From the NCBI GenBank assembly GCA_001642005.1, contig LWCA01000028.1, forward strand, positions 1-64,000: a DNA stretch of 64,000 bases, read 5' to 3'. A program made the position numbers and the translations under genes. This DNA comes from Intoshia linei. Lineage: Eukaryota > Orthonectida > Rhopaluridae. Below the pieces are notes generated by a model. That model saw only the letters and a program-made list of their open reading frames with translations, ran no database searches and had not been told where the DNA came from. Shown here piece by piece: positions 11,669 through 23,841 of this stretch (positions within the stretch are counted from its first letter, which is position 1; each line of letters starts with the position of its first letter).

Positions 11669-14222
11669 CATTCAATACACATTTTTTTTGAAATTGTAGG
11701 ATGACAGTACGGAAAGACATAATTCTATTTTATATTCAAGGTGTCTTAACCCATTTAACTAACTACCAAAACGTAAATTATTATATGAAATTCAGATTTA
11801 TTCAGATTCTGAATAGATTCTTAGTAAAAATTTCTTACAGTCGTTAATATTTTGTTGGTATTTGTAAATAAGTAATTAACTTATTATTTTTGTTGATTAT
11901 AATCAACAACCATAAAGATCTACTAACGTTGAAATTAATCCATAAGCTTAATATCATATTACCAACATTATCGTTTAGATGAATAACTAGCAGCGAATAA
12001 TACAAAATTAATAATATTATTATTATTTAAGACTTAAATTGAGTTTAATTTAAACTTTAAATGAAAAAGTATGTATAAATTATAGAAATATTATAGAAAA
12101 TAAACTATAATATATATGTTTAAATTAATATTAAGTTAAAAATTTTAAATTTAAGTTTAAACGTCGTGCGTAACTCAACCCCAAAATTTTAGCAGATTTT
12201 AATGCTGACATGATGTTTGTAATTATAATACTAGACTGTTGTAATAGTGAAGTTACAAGCATAAGTTAGAGCAGTTTTAGCAGTTCAATTTGTTGTAATA
12301 GTGAACAGTTCCAACTGAACTGTAACTTCACTTTAATATTAATAAACTTGTTTTAGCACATTTATTTCGATTTTGATAATGTTAGATTCGAACTTCAGAT
12401 CTAATAGCCTTATTCTTCATTGATACCATTACATAGACTAATTTTTACTAAGGCTAAGAGAGATTTCGTTATGTGAATGTAGTAATTTCGTCTAAATGGA
12501 AACAATACAAATATAGATAGATCATTTTCTGTAATATAACAGAAAATAATATTAAGTTTGTAATTTAACGATAAGATTTGTTGCTTTGATTCAAACTTTA
12601 TTCTGTGTTCTAGAATAAATGTGATGAAAAATAAATAAAGTATATAGTTTATATGGATATATGAAATATACTACAGTGAAACACCCTAATGATTATTTAC
12701 TTTTTCAATGCAACATTTGAAAAATATTGGTTGATAATATGTATAAAATTATTTTTCACCGTGACTGCGTAGATTTTTAGGTTAAAATTTGGTAATTATA
12801 TCAATTGGAATAAGCTGTATCAGAATATTTATTTTTTTTTTAATTGTACAACCGTTAATTATTTCAAATTTTTTGTTTTAAAAATATATTTTGTTAATAA
12901 AATAATATAATAAAAAATTGAATACTAAAGTGCTTTTTTGACCATGAAGACGTCACTTATATAATACTAGATATAACTATCATTCGTAATTTTTTAAAAA
13001 TTTTAAGGTTGTTTTCACTTAAAAAAAGGTAATCTGGGTTTTTTACCATGAAAATTACCTTTGAGATTATCATTTATGATAAGACATTAAATAAGACTTT
13101 CTTAATTTTTACAAAAAAGGGTAATTTGTGGTTTTGGCCGTGAAGATATAAGATTTTCAAATTAAAAATTATCACAATATTGATGAACTTAAAACTTTTT
13201 ACTATAATTAGTGCGACCATATTTTTAACGTACTAATATTGCTTAGAAACGAAAATGTAAAAAATATATAAAAAAAATTGTGTAACTAGACAATAACTAA
13301 ATTGAGACATAGTTTGATAACCATGAGTAATTGCTGAAAATGAAATATATATTTATTAAAATTAAATTCCATTTAAAGTCCAAAAATTATTAGTAACACT
13401 AAATACTCTTTCTACATATGTATTTGAGCAATTTAGAGAATAATAAATCTGGATAAATTTTTTGAATCCATTAGTATCGATATTATCACACAAATCCTTC
13501 CAAGGAGGAATAGTAAGAGAATTTTTTATACATAAATCAATTGCAACAAATTCATTGAAGATTTCATCTCGATTTATCTGGTTAAATAAATTTATTTTGT
13601 CATAAATTGTGATACATTTTTGTATGTTGATCCAATTAACTTGAGTTTTATTAATAACAAAGTAGAATGGTGATAAATATTGAATTTGAATGTTGTTACA
13701 ATATATACTATAGATACGTAAAAATAAGTAAAAGTTATAAATAAGAAAATTTGTAATATAAAATTTAAATTCATAACTTTATTTAGTACGTTAAAAGTAT
13801 GTTATTAGCACTGTGCCAATAATGTATTTTTTTTAAAATAACGTACTTATGGTCACTACTATAATATGTAAATATCATAATTCTAAAACAGGTTTGAATT
13901 TAAAAATAATCGGGAATTTAGTTTTTAACCTTGAAGGACTCAATCTCTGAAATTGAAATTTGCGATAAAACATCACCCTGGAAAAACTGTTATAAGAATA
14001 TGAAATTTGTAAAACTTGTCTCCCATTACTTTCATAAATAAACAAACACATTTTTAACCATTTTACTTTATATATGTAAGGATGTAATTTAAATATAACT
14101 TTCCTTTTACCGTTAACACTAGTTTATTGTATGTCACCACTGTTACTAAAATGTTATTAAATATTATTTATTGATTACACAGCAACGCTGATAATTTAAA
14201 CATAATAATTTATCATTTATAA
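11669..14222. other. Intergenic repeats upstream of FKBP6-like gene
   Basis: 11669-12680 is AT-rich sequence with no supported gene. 12690-13210 and 13861-14070 are two parts of one arm of the foldback family, interrupted by a hAT remnant at 13211-13860. Confidence 0.6.
13211..13860 (-). mobile_element. hAT transposon remnant nested in a foldback-family arm
   Basis: The left end reads AGTGCGACCATATTTTTAAC and the right end, on the other strand, AGTAGTGACCATAAGTACG, forming imperfect terminal inverted repeats. On the minus strand about 13560-13370 encodes a piece containing CSNTYVERVFSVTNN, the classic hAT dimerisation signature, preceded by a conserved-looking acidic region (DEIFNEFVAIDLC). 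Foldback-family sequence continues on both sides, so this is a nested insertion. About 190 bp of the same left end recurs, inverted, at 63655-63855. Confidence 0.75.
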
Positions 14223-16460
14223 ATGATGAAAATGAATTCGTATCATAATTTGTGGTGGAAAGAGAAATACAATTTCGTAAATAATTTTAAAATGGACAAT
14301 GTAATGAAAATGATTGATAAAACTGTAAAACCAATAACAAATGGATTTCAAGCATACGATTACACAGTATCTTTTGATAGTAGAAAACTAACGATGCAAG
14401 ATCTCAATAAAGATGGAACAATTTACAAAAAAGTTATTAAACCAGGAAATGGTGACAAAATTATTCCAACAGGCACTATTTGGGGTAATTTAATTTTCAA
14501 AATTGTTTATTTTAAATTGAACATGAATAAATCTGATTTCTTTGTAAATTTTCAAAGATTTTTTTGAAATCTAAATGGGAGGTTTTTGGCATTGGATTTA
14601 CATTGTGTACAGTGTACACCTTATTAATCAATATAATTGTATAATTTAGTCGATATGACATGTTATCGTGAGTATGAAATTGAACCATCCATATCTACTT
14701 ATTTAACCGGTAAAACTGCTTGGTTGACCATTGAAGATAGTAATGTTTTCATTGTATCTTTTAAAATGAAATTTAGTTGTGGCAATTGGTTTGGTTAAAG
14801 CACTTTTATCAATGAGAGTTGGAGAAAGAGCTCAATTTTTGCTCGATAGCAAAGTCATGTATGGTGATGCCGGTTTATATGAAAATGGTACCATGAAATT
14901 TGAAAAAAACGAAAATTGTAGTAAAACAGTTTAATTGTATTTATTTCTTTTTAGTATTCTATGATATTGAATTGTACCATTTCAATGATTCTACAATTGT
15001 CCAAAAAATGCATGCAGTTCCAAAGGTATTTATTTATTATAGACAAACATTACATGTTTTATATAGAGTGAAAGACCAGATCTCGATATACAATTCCAGT
15101 ATGATTATTCTAGGAAAAACAGAATAGTAACTTTTTATATTTTTTATTTTAAATTTTTATCTAGGAAGGGAATGTTAAATTTAAGGCAAGACGATTTATA
15201 TCAGCAATTAAATTATACACTAGAGTAATTTTATTTAATTAATTTTATATAGTACACAAGAAATTATCATTTTCATAATTTTTTGATATAATTAATTAAT
15301 TAAGAACAGTAAACTAGGGACACCAAAAATTGACTATTTTATAAACAATTTGTTTATTCTTATTGTTTACAGTTTGTTACCATGATTTGTCAAATATACA
15401 AAAAGTAAATCTGTTCTTGTACAAAACTATTTTCTTTAACGTTTACTATAGGAAAATTTAGAAATTAAATTTAATTTAAATTGTGTTCTTATACAAAATG
15501 TTTACTGTATAGACAAAAATTTTTCGTAATTTTTTCGTATAATTGTAAAAAAAATAATCATGTATAGCATCGTATACATCGATTAAACAACTGATAGAGA
15601 AACAAAATTTTTTTATACATGGGGTGGTCTCATTGAATTAACCCCATTTCATTGATTTTTTTAAATTGTTGAATTGAAAATTTAGTCTATTGAGTGTCTG
15701 GAAAAAGCTCGAACAAGAACTCATATTGATAAACTACTCGTAAAAACTGAATTGGTTTTGAATTTATCAAATAGGTCTTTGATTTATTTGATAATGAAAA
15801 AATACGACGAAAGCATAAAGGATTCCCTTGATGTCTTAAAACACGATTCTTCAAATGTAAAGGCGTTATACAGACTCTTAAAGGTACATTGAATATTATT
15901 GTAAATATAGCCCTATTAGAGTCGCACAGCAGTAGATTCAGCTCTATTCGGCACTCTAGTGAAATGTAGTTGAAATTTATAATTGAGAACAATTTATTCA
16001 TAAAGCATGATAATTAAATTAGTGGGCTCTAATACGACGGGTTACAGGAAAATTATATATTTTTAATTTAAAAAATTTGTCCATTTCTACTATACTTTTC
16101 CACGGTTTTCAAAGCTCTTAATTTTTTTACACCGTTAAATGATCAATGATCAATAAAAAATTCAATGTAATATTTTAGGTCTATCGATTACTCGAAAACT
16201 ATGATGAATCCTTAATATACCTAAAAAGGTGTAGATCTTTGAACGTGATTGATTCGAATATAAACCGAGAAGCTAAACTGATTGACAGGTTGTTTGTTAT
16301 GTCTTATAACATATATTTTTTTATTTTTGTGTAAATTTATTAATTATTTTCAATTAGATATTATAAAGATAAAATGGACAAGGAAAAAATGATTTACAAG
16401 GATTTTAAACATAATTTATTAAAATATAATTGTGAAAATAAAGTTAGGATTGACATATAA
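14223..16460 (+). CDS. FKBP6/shutdown-like PPIase-TPR co-chaperone
   Basis: Exons: 14223-14484, 14650-14739, 14777-14917, 14955-15025, 15165-15224, 15686-15883, 16179-16288 and 16358-16460. The protein has an FKBP domain (about residues 50-180: GTIYKKVIKPGNGDKIIPTG early; LLSMRVGERAQFLLDSKVMYGD late; FYDIELYHFND as last strand) then TPR helices (EGNVKFKARRFISAIKLYTR; LVLNLSNRSLIYLIMKKYDE; VYRLLENYDES). This order and size fit FKBP6, called shutdown in flies, an Hsp90 co-chaperone needed for piRNA loading in germ cells. The strand that normally carries the catalytic Phe-Asp pair (FDSS-like) is replaced, so isomerase activity is doubtful, as expected for this family. Two introns, 14740-14776 and 14918-14954, are each exactly 37 nt. 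The start is the first Met of a run of three. Confidence 0.8.
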
Positions 16461-17322
16461 ATACTATGTACAAATATTTGTTTATTTTTGTAAATAAAAA
16501 TTTTATTTGTTTTTAATTTGATGACGACACATGAAGAAAATTTGGCTTTAATTCAAATTAATAAAAGTACATTTTATATGGTATATTCAGTTTTTTTAAG
16601 GTTGTTAAAAAATTGATTTTATTTTTAACAGTTATTTTGTGACAATATGAATTATTTCAGACAGCTTTCAAAACTTAAATTTTGATATAAAAATCCTTAT
16701 ATAATTAATAATAATAATAACATAATTTCATTTAAAAAATTTAAATTAAATACATCACTGATACATTTTTTTAAATTTTCGACTGTTGATACCAGTGGTT
16801 CAAATAGTGTGCAGATTTTAAAAATATTTTTTTTTATTGAATCAAAAGAAAATATAAAACGTTTATGAAAAAGGAAAGGTTTTTCTCATAAGATTTGATA
16901 AAATATTGGAAACAAAGGATATTTCCTTTACACATTGGTAAACTAATTTTGTATTTTGTGGTTTGATTAAGTGCATTTTTCATTAAAATGTTTGGTAAAA
17001 TCGGATTTTTCAAAAAAATATCGGTAAAAGTAGATTTTTCCCTGATGGTTTCAAATGGTAGTTTTTATTAAATTTTATGTTTATGTTTGGATGGTGGGAT
17101 AAAAGTGGGATTTTTGAAATAACGTAGTAGTCGTCTAAGCTTCGGGATAAATCCCAAACATCTGTCAACTGTAATAAATATTAAAAATTTTCAATAAAAA
17201 TCAAGTACCGTATATACGTATTCCTAACTTTTTTGACCACAAATTATTTGTATTAAAAAGTTGAATACTATTATAAACTATAAATTTAAATTTGATATCA
17301 TATCAACTGAAACATAATTTAG
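16461..17322. other. Intergenic, with minisatellite-type repeat
   Basis: 16461-16855 is AT-rich with nothing recognised. 16860-17165 belongs to the AAAAATCCCATTTTACCAA minisatellite family and ends with the same GGGATAAATCCCAAACATCT block seen near 43800. The first exon of the sugar transporter must lie upstream of 17323 but was not identified. Confidence 0.5.
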
Positions 17323-18726
17323 AAAATGATGAATGTGGCAAACAATATTTTTTACCTATTTTAGCATTCTCGTTTTCCTTTGTCTGTGGGTGCAGTGTAG
17401 GTTTATATAAATGTAACATTTATTTATTGTTTTAAAATAGCATATCCATCTCCAGTTTTACCGATATTGGTGAAAGAAGGATTATTGAGTGAATATTCCA
17501 AAACATGGTACGCCTCTCTGCTTAGTATTGGTGCGATTTTCGGAGGACCTATAGCAGGGTATATCTCTAGATGTTTAGGAAGGAAAAAGTGTATTTTATT
17601 TACGACTCTACCTTTATGTTTGGGTTGGCATTTGACCAATGTTGCAGAATTTGTACCAAAGAATTATGCTTTCATATTCTTACTTATTTCTAGAATTTTT
17701 GCTGGTATGGGGTTTTCGATGGCAATTTTGGTGTGTACAACTTATATGAACGAAAGTGTTTCAAAAGATAAAAGAGGATTATATTCAACGTTTTTTAGTT
17801 TAGGAATTTCCAGTGCAATTTTAACAATGTATGGCATTGGAAATTTAATACATTGGAGCACAACTACCATCATTTGTGTTGTTCCATTGATAATTACCAT
17901 ATGTGTTACTATATATAGCCCAGAAAGCCCTCGGTGGTTAATTCAAAATAACAAGTATGCTGAAGGAATTGATTCATTGACATGGCTAAGAGGCTCAAGA
18001 AGAAATTCAGTTATAGAAGGAAATGAAATTTTAAATTCGCTTGAAAAGGAGGACAATAAGAAACCCACATTTTACTGTAAAATGATGATGATGCAATCTA
18101 GAAAGTATTACAAACCTTTTATAATTTGTTTATTTTTGCACATTATTCAACAATTAACGTTTATTAATGGGATCTTGAGTTATTCAAACGAAATATTAAT
18201 TGATGCAGGTTATCGGAAAACGGATTTGTTACCATTAATGACCATTGGGTCTATACAATTAATTGCTTCAATATTATGCACTCTATTACTAGATAAATGC
18301 GGCAGGAGGCCTTTATTGCTTGTCAGTATATTAATTTTATTTGGTTCTTTGCTATCGTTTGGTATTTATTACAATGTGGCACAAGTGTCAAGTTGTTATA
18401 AATTTCCGAAATACATTGTTGTCATTGTTTTGGCTACTTACTTGTTTGGGTTTAATTTGGGATTAGCCATTATCCCATGGACGATTATGACTGAAATTTT
18501 ACCACCAATTACCAGAGATGATGTTGCTTCTTTTATAACAATTTTAAATTGGACTTTGGCCTTTATCACAACGAAAATATTTATAGGTGCTCAAAAATAT
18601 CTTACCACGTACGGTTTTATGTATTTAAATGCCATTTTTACTTTTTTCGGTTTTATTTTTGTAATTGTTATTGTACCGGAAACTAAACACAAATCTCTCG
18701 AAGAAATTCAAAATTCAATCTATTAA
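17323..18726 (+). CDS. MFS sugar transporter, Tret1-like (5' end not found)
   Basis: Two exons were resolved: 17323-17400 and 17441-18726, separated by a 40-nt intron. The protein (about 450 residues) has the full sugar-porter motif set: an opening TM helix ending SVAYPSPVLPILV, GRKK after TM2, SRIFAGMGFS, PESPRWLIQNN after TM6, HIIQQLTFINGI (QQ-x3-NG region of TM7), DKCGRRPLLL after TM8 and PETKHKSLEEI after TM12. This places it with facilitated trehalose/hexose transporters of the insect Tret1 group in the plasma membrane; the substrate is not determined by sequence. The exon at 17323 starts inside a codon and no in-frame Met precedes it, so an upstream coding exon is missing from this model. 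Confidence 0.85.
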
Positions 18727-19264
18727 ATGCAACATGTCTACTTTCTTTTTACTGTATTATTGGTACAATTTAATTTTGAAGGCCAGAAAAATATCTTTAA
18801 ATGTACAGTATTTTAAAAATTAAAATGTTTTTTTATTCATTCGATTTAATGATTACTTTATATTTTTTATTAAATTGTACAATAGGGTGTCCACTTTTTT
18901 TATAAGAAAAACCTATTTTGCATGTGGATGCCTTTTTGATTTTAAACATTTATTACTCAAAAAAATGAAATCGGTTAATATTTACTTCTTAAATGTAATT
19001 ATTGCAATTCATCAAAAACCAAAATAAATTTAAAAAAACATGGTACACAAAACATGATAAACACATCAAGAGAATTACCAACATAATTATAATTTTTAAA
19101 TAAAAAAATCAATAAAACCTTTATAAAAAAACATTTAAATAATTTTATTTCTACTCCACTCCGAACGAGGCCACGTATGTACTCATTTATAAATCAATTT
19201 TCTTGTTCTATTTAATTTTCGTTCTAAATTAAACATTAAATTTAAATCGGGTCAGCGTGAGTAG
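18727..19264. other. Intergenic AT-rich spacer
   Basis: Between the transporter stop and the start chosen for the EF-hand gene. It should include the transporter 3' UTR and the EF-hand promoter. No other feature recognised. Confidence 0.4.
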
Positions 19265-19749
19265 ATGGAGGAAATAAAATTGGGTAAAATCTTGATAAAA
19301 ATAAACTTTATGTGTAGTTCTGAAAGCGATTTATCAAGAAATTTATAATAAAAGTGGATTTAAAAAAACCAACATACTTTATGCTCTGAGAGCTTCAGGT
19401 CAATCACCAATCGAAGAAAGTGTGAATGAAGCAACACAAGACATTAGTTTATTATTATAAAACAAATTCATACAATTTAGATGAAAATGACGAAATTACA
19501 TTAAATGAATTTTTAAAAATATGCGACACAATCGGACTAAAAACGAAAAAGGAACAATATGAGCAATTGAATGAAACATTAGAATATTTCGACAAAAATG
19601 ATACAAATATTATCAATTGGAATGAAATGAAATTATGCTTGTTTCAATTTGGATTCGATGAAAAGGAATTGAAAGAAATGAAGGAAGTACTAAAGATACC
19701 AAATAATGGAGAGTGTAGTTTAAAAGGCAAGAAAATTTATAAAATTTAA
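19265..19749 (+). CDS. Small EF-hand protein, calmodulin/troponin C-like
   Basis: Exons 19265-19283, 19318-19419 and 19481-19749 join in phase to give about 128 residues. The first intron (19284-19317) is 34 nt. The order is that of the calmodulin/troponin C/myosin light chain superfamily: ILYALRASGQSPIEE resembles the linker helix after the first EF hand, DENDEITLNEF is a second loop-like segment, and DKNDTNIINWNEM is a third that keeps Asp at positions 1 and 3 and Glu near the end. Loop geometry is irregular, so calcium affinity is doubtful. The C-terminus (KGKKIYKI) reads past a possible donor and may be wrong. The stop is 86 bp from the stop of convergent ATG13. Confidence 0.6.
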
Positions 19750-19835
19750 TATATATACCAATATAGATGTAATAGAAAAATTTATGGAAAATTAATAAAT
19801 TATTCGAAAATTTTACAATTCCAAAGATTAACAAT

Positions 19836-22800
19836 TTAAAGGGGTGTAGTTTTTCCAGAAAATTTGGTTTTAACAGTTTCCGCTTTATCAAAATTCCCTT
19901 CTAAATCATCAGCTTCCCTGGAAAGCTGTGCATTGTAATTTTTGTTAATGTTATTTATGAAAGAATCAAAAGAGTCTGTGCATACTTTCATTCCCGATAA
20001 ACCATTACCAATTCCGTCAAGTGTTTTTTTGTAATTAGTTTTACACTTGAACATGTCTAATTCAGGAAACGAATTTACCAATTTACTAAATTCTAAAATG
20101 TGACCGGATTCTTCTTCAGAAAATGGCGATTTTATGTCTTCGTCCAGGTCAACTTTATCATCGTGCGAATTTTGAATACCTTTAGTATATGCAGTATCAG
20201 TTAAATTTTCAAAAGTTGGTGTAACTGCAGCTAAATGATCAGCGTCTCTTAGTGTCACCGGAATTTTTGAAAGTTTTTTGCATTCGAAAGCCTTCATAAA
20301 TAGTGAACCAAATGGTATACAGTCAATTGATTCCTCTTTTCTGTTTTTGTATTTAGACCAATCGATAGCATCCAAGTTTGCAAAGACTGGATTATTTAAT
20401 GGAGGAAGTGGGTCATACATGGCACTTTTATTATCAGATTCTCTACTCAGCCTCCTGCAGAACTCACTAGAATTTGATGTTAGAATACTCTTTCTAGAAT
20501 TTATTGGCTTTTCAAATTGACGATATTTGTTTAATAAGTTACAATTCTCAGTTTTATCACTAGCGTGCGAATTTGACCAGTTTGAATGTGCACCAGGATC
20601 CAAGTAAGAAATTTCCATAGATTTTGAATAATGCATACTTTTTGTACCCATCGCATCAGGTTCAAGCAAGGCATCTTCTAATGTTTCTTTATCTATCTAA
20701 ACAATAAAATACTTGAGTAAAAAATTTATTTATTCACGAAACCAATTTCGTGTGTTGCAGAACTACTAACCACAATAGTACAGTATTTCTCGATTGGGGT
20801 CCGTGAGATTCAAATAAAATATAAAAAAAATTTATCAAATTTTGTTGTTTTCCTCTATCAAAGAGAATCCTTTACTGGAGATAAATGAATGTCTGTGTGT
20901 GTGTAACAATTTATTGAAAAAATTGACAGTCAAAATTTAAACAAATCCAATTTCTAATACAGTTTTTCCCAGAGAGCTAAAAATGTGTATTAAACGTCTA
21001 CACATTTCCAATAAATTAATATGGGTGGAAATATATATAATTGATTCCTTCGGGTTTTTTTGGTTGCTAGGAAATTTTGATTCTCATTTTCAAAACATTT
21101 TGTTTACAAAATATTTTTAAAATACTGTTAAAAATTTAAATTAAAACTACATCAACAAATTACTAAAATTAATATTATTTCAAAAACCCCATTTTAATTC
21201 TAGCATTAATAAAATTTAATAAAAAATACCATTTCAAACCATCAGAAAACAATTCTATTTTACCAAACCTTATGAAAATAATCCACTTAATCAAAACCTA
21301 AAATAAAAAACCCCATTTTTCGAATAATCAACTTAATCAAACCATAAAATAAAAAATACCATTTTAATAACCGTTAAGGGAAAAATCCTATTTTTCCCAT
21401 ATTTTTTTATGAAATTCCGATTTTACCAAATCTTATGAGCAAACCATTTCTTAATTCACAACCTAAAATAAAAAATCCCATTTTTCCTGTATTTTTTGAA
21501 AAGTCCATTTAATCAAACCACAAAATAAAAAATACAATTTTAACAACCCTTAAGGGAAAATCCCCTTTTACCAATATTTTTTTGAAATTCCAATTTTACA
21601 AAATCTTATGAGCAACAGCTTATTAATCAAAAATAAAAAATTTCCTTTTTTCAATATTCTCTGTTGAAAAATCCACTTAATCAAACCCCAAAATAAAAAA
21701 TATAATTTTACCAACCCTAAATAGAAAAATCCTCTTTTTTCAATATTTTATCGTAAATACGATTTTACCAAATCTTATAAGCAAAACTTTACGTTTTTCA
21801 TAAATGTTTTATATATCATGTTTCCTTTTGGTTAAAAAAAATTATTGTGAAATTTGGATCCGTATACTATTTGAATCGGAAATCACTGCACTAGTGGTTT
21901 ATCAGTCATCTTTAAATGTTTCTAGTAATTAGTAATAAGTAGTTTCTCACTTTTTTCCAGCTTTACGCTGCTACAGTAAAAAAATTTTCCTATACCTTAA
22001 TTTGATTTTCTATTAATGAACAATAGTAGCCACGACAATTAGGTCCACCAACCTGAAAATCAGCTATTTAATCTACACACAACCGAATCAACCAAACTCG
22101 AGGCCAATGCCAAAAATGTCAAAAATGATTTAAAAAAAATTTCGTCGAGGTCACAAAAAAAGTTATCAGAATACGCTAGGTTCGACTGTTGGTCTACGTA
22201 AAAGCGTTAAATCATCGTTATAAATAATACAGGTTTTGGTTATTGCAAAAATTTTGATTCAACCAGGACTGCAATAACCGTTCAAAGCAATTGATTTTTT
22301 GACAAATGGAAAAAACTATCAAGTCGGTTATACAAAAATTTAATTTTAGTTCATTTGTTGCGATACATATTTTCAATTTTTGCCCTAAGAGTTTTGACTA
22401 ATTAGTCAAATAGATTATTTGTCTTGCAAGTTTCTTATTTTGAAGGTAATTCAACCAATTTAAAAAATCCTAATTTAGTCAGTTCAAAATGTAACTGGTC
22501 TATGAACCACAGTGAGGTTCTGCAACACAATCCAAAGTTCCAGTTCAAAATAATTTGTGTTAAATGGTGTTATTGGACAAGTTAAAACATAATATTCAAT
22601 ATATTTAAAAATTGTATTTCAGCCATTATGAATAAAAATTAAATCAATAGTCACTAAAATAAAGCTGAAAATGTTGTCTAGTCAAAAATTCATACGCTGT
22701 CTGTATTTAAATTTCCATAGGTCGATGGTCGATTAAATTATTCGAATAAATAATAATTCAATACAAATCAAATGAAATTGATTGGCTGTATTAAAAATTT

Positions 22801-23841
22801 AACAAAAAAGATGCAACAATTAAAAATGCAAGAGGTGTATGATACATTTTTTAGAGACCCATTCAAATGCATAATTATCATAGATTAAATTCCTAAAATG
22901 AACTAAGGAACTGGGTGCGGAACGCGATTAAAAAATTTAAATACCTTGGAAGAACAAATAATTTTGTTATTTTCAGATATACTTTTATTGACTTTAAATA
23001 ATTCTTCTTTAGCTTTGTAGATACCTAAAATATCACGATTGTAATTAACACCCATTGAAATGATTCCTAAAGGAGTATTAACTTCGCCAACAAAAAAGTG
23101 TTTTGCGGCATAAGGATCGGCTAAGTTATCAATAGTCCTATCTCCCACATACAATTTATAACACATGGAAAATTTATCACTAGAAAGTTGGTCGACAGCC
23201 CATTGGTAAGCAGGAAGGGTTCTGGAGATTAAAAGTAACGATTTTAAAATTTGAGTCATATTATGATAAATATTGTAAGACATTGAATTTGAATTGGTGG
23301 AGTATATTTTTTCATTATTAATATACCAAGTCTCAATTATAATGTGATTAAATTCATCGGAAGGATTTTCTCCATTTATACGATTCAATTTTTTGCATTG
23401 ATACTTGGAGTTGATACAAATGGAAATTTCAATACAAATGTCTTGGTTCGGTTCCAAGCATTCATCGAGTATGACTTGTTTCATTTCATTTAGCTTGGGT
23501 ACATTTTCTGGGAGAACAATATTAAACCAATTTTTAGATAATTTTGAAATGAGTTTATCATCATTTTTTGAAGTGGAACATTCCTTGTTCTCTGCAACTG
23601 GACAGGGAGGACGGCATGGAGTATTGAGTGGAACTCCCGTCCTAGATTGACATATAATTTGTATAGCTTTTAAATAAAAATTTCGTAGATAATTCGAAAT
23701 TTCAAAATTTGTAGATACACTCAGCTTCTGCATTTGAGTATCAGATTTTAAGTTTGTTAAATGATTTATTGGTTGCATCTTTTCAAATTGTAAATTCGCA
23801 TTCAAAAGAGCAGTCTCTCCGTCTTGATATTTTTTTGACAT
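19836..23841 (-). CDS. ATG13: Autophagy-related protein 13
   Basis: Two coding exons: 22945-23841 (N-terminal) and 19836-20696 (C-terminal), joined in phase 0 across a 2.2-kb repeat-filled intron. The N-terminal part is a HORMA domain: LRNFYLKAIQIICQSRTG, IEISICINSKYQCK, IETWYINNE, LLKSLLLISRTLPAYQWA, FSMCYKLYVGD and VGEVNTPLGIISMGVNYN follow the ATG13 order. The C-terminal exon is disordered (PFGSLFMKAF; acidic SPFSEEESGHILEFSK) and ends with CTDSFDSFINNINKNYN, like the terminal segment of animal ATG13. ATG13 is the HORMA adaptor of the ULK1/Atg1-FIP200-ATG101 kinase complex that starts autophagy. Start chosen as ATG at 23841; reading is open a little further upstream but without another ATG. 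Confidence 0.85.
20870..21810. repeat. Intronic repeat block with minisatellite array
   Basis: Inside the ATG13 intron. 20870-21110 is a foldback-family fragment (GAATGTCTGTGTGTG...). 21120-21800 is a degenerate tandem array of units mixing AAAAATCCCATTTTACCAA-like and CCACTTAATCAAACC-like segments, roughly 60-120 bp per unit with five or more copies. The same family occurs at 4120-4290, 16860-17165, 38740-39320, 43015-43830 and 51740-52010. The intron remainder (21810-22944) is AT-rich with nothing recognised. Confidence 0.7.

Noticed and set aside
12150..12350. Weak inverted repeat around TGTAATAGTGAAGTTACAAGC
   Set aside because: Arms are short and poorly matched, and no target duplication was seen; cannot be told from chance in AT-rich DNA.
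15687..16001. 104-codon minus-strand frame
   Set aside because: It lies opposite FKBP6-like TPR exon 15686-15883, which has clear family signal and splice sites; the minus frame resembles nothing.
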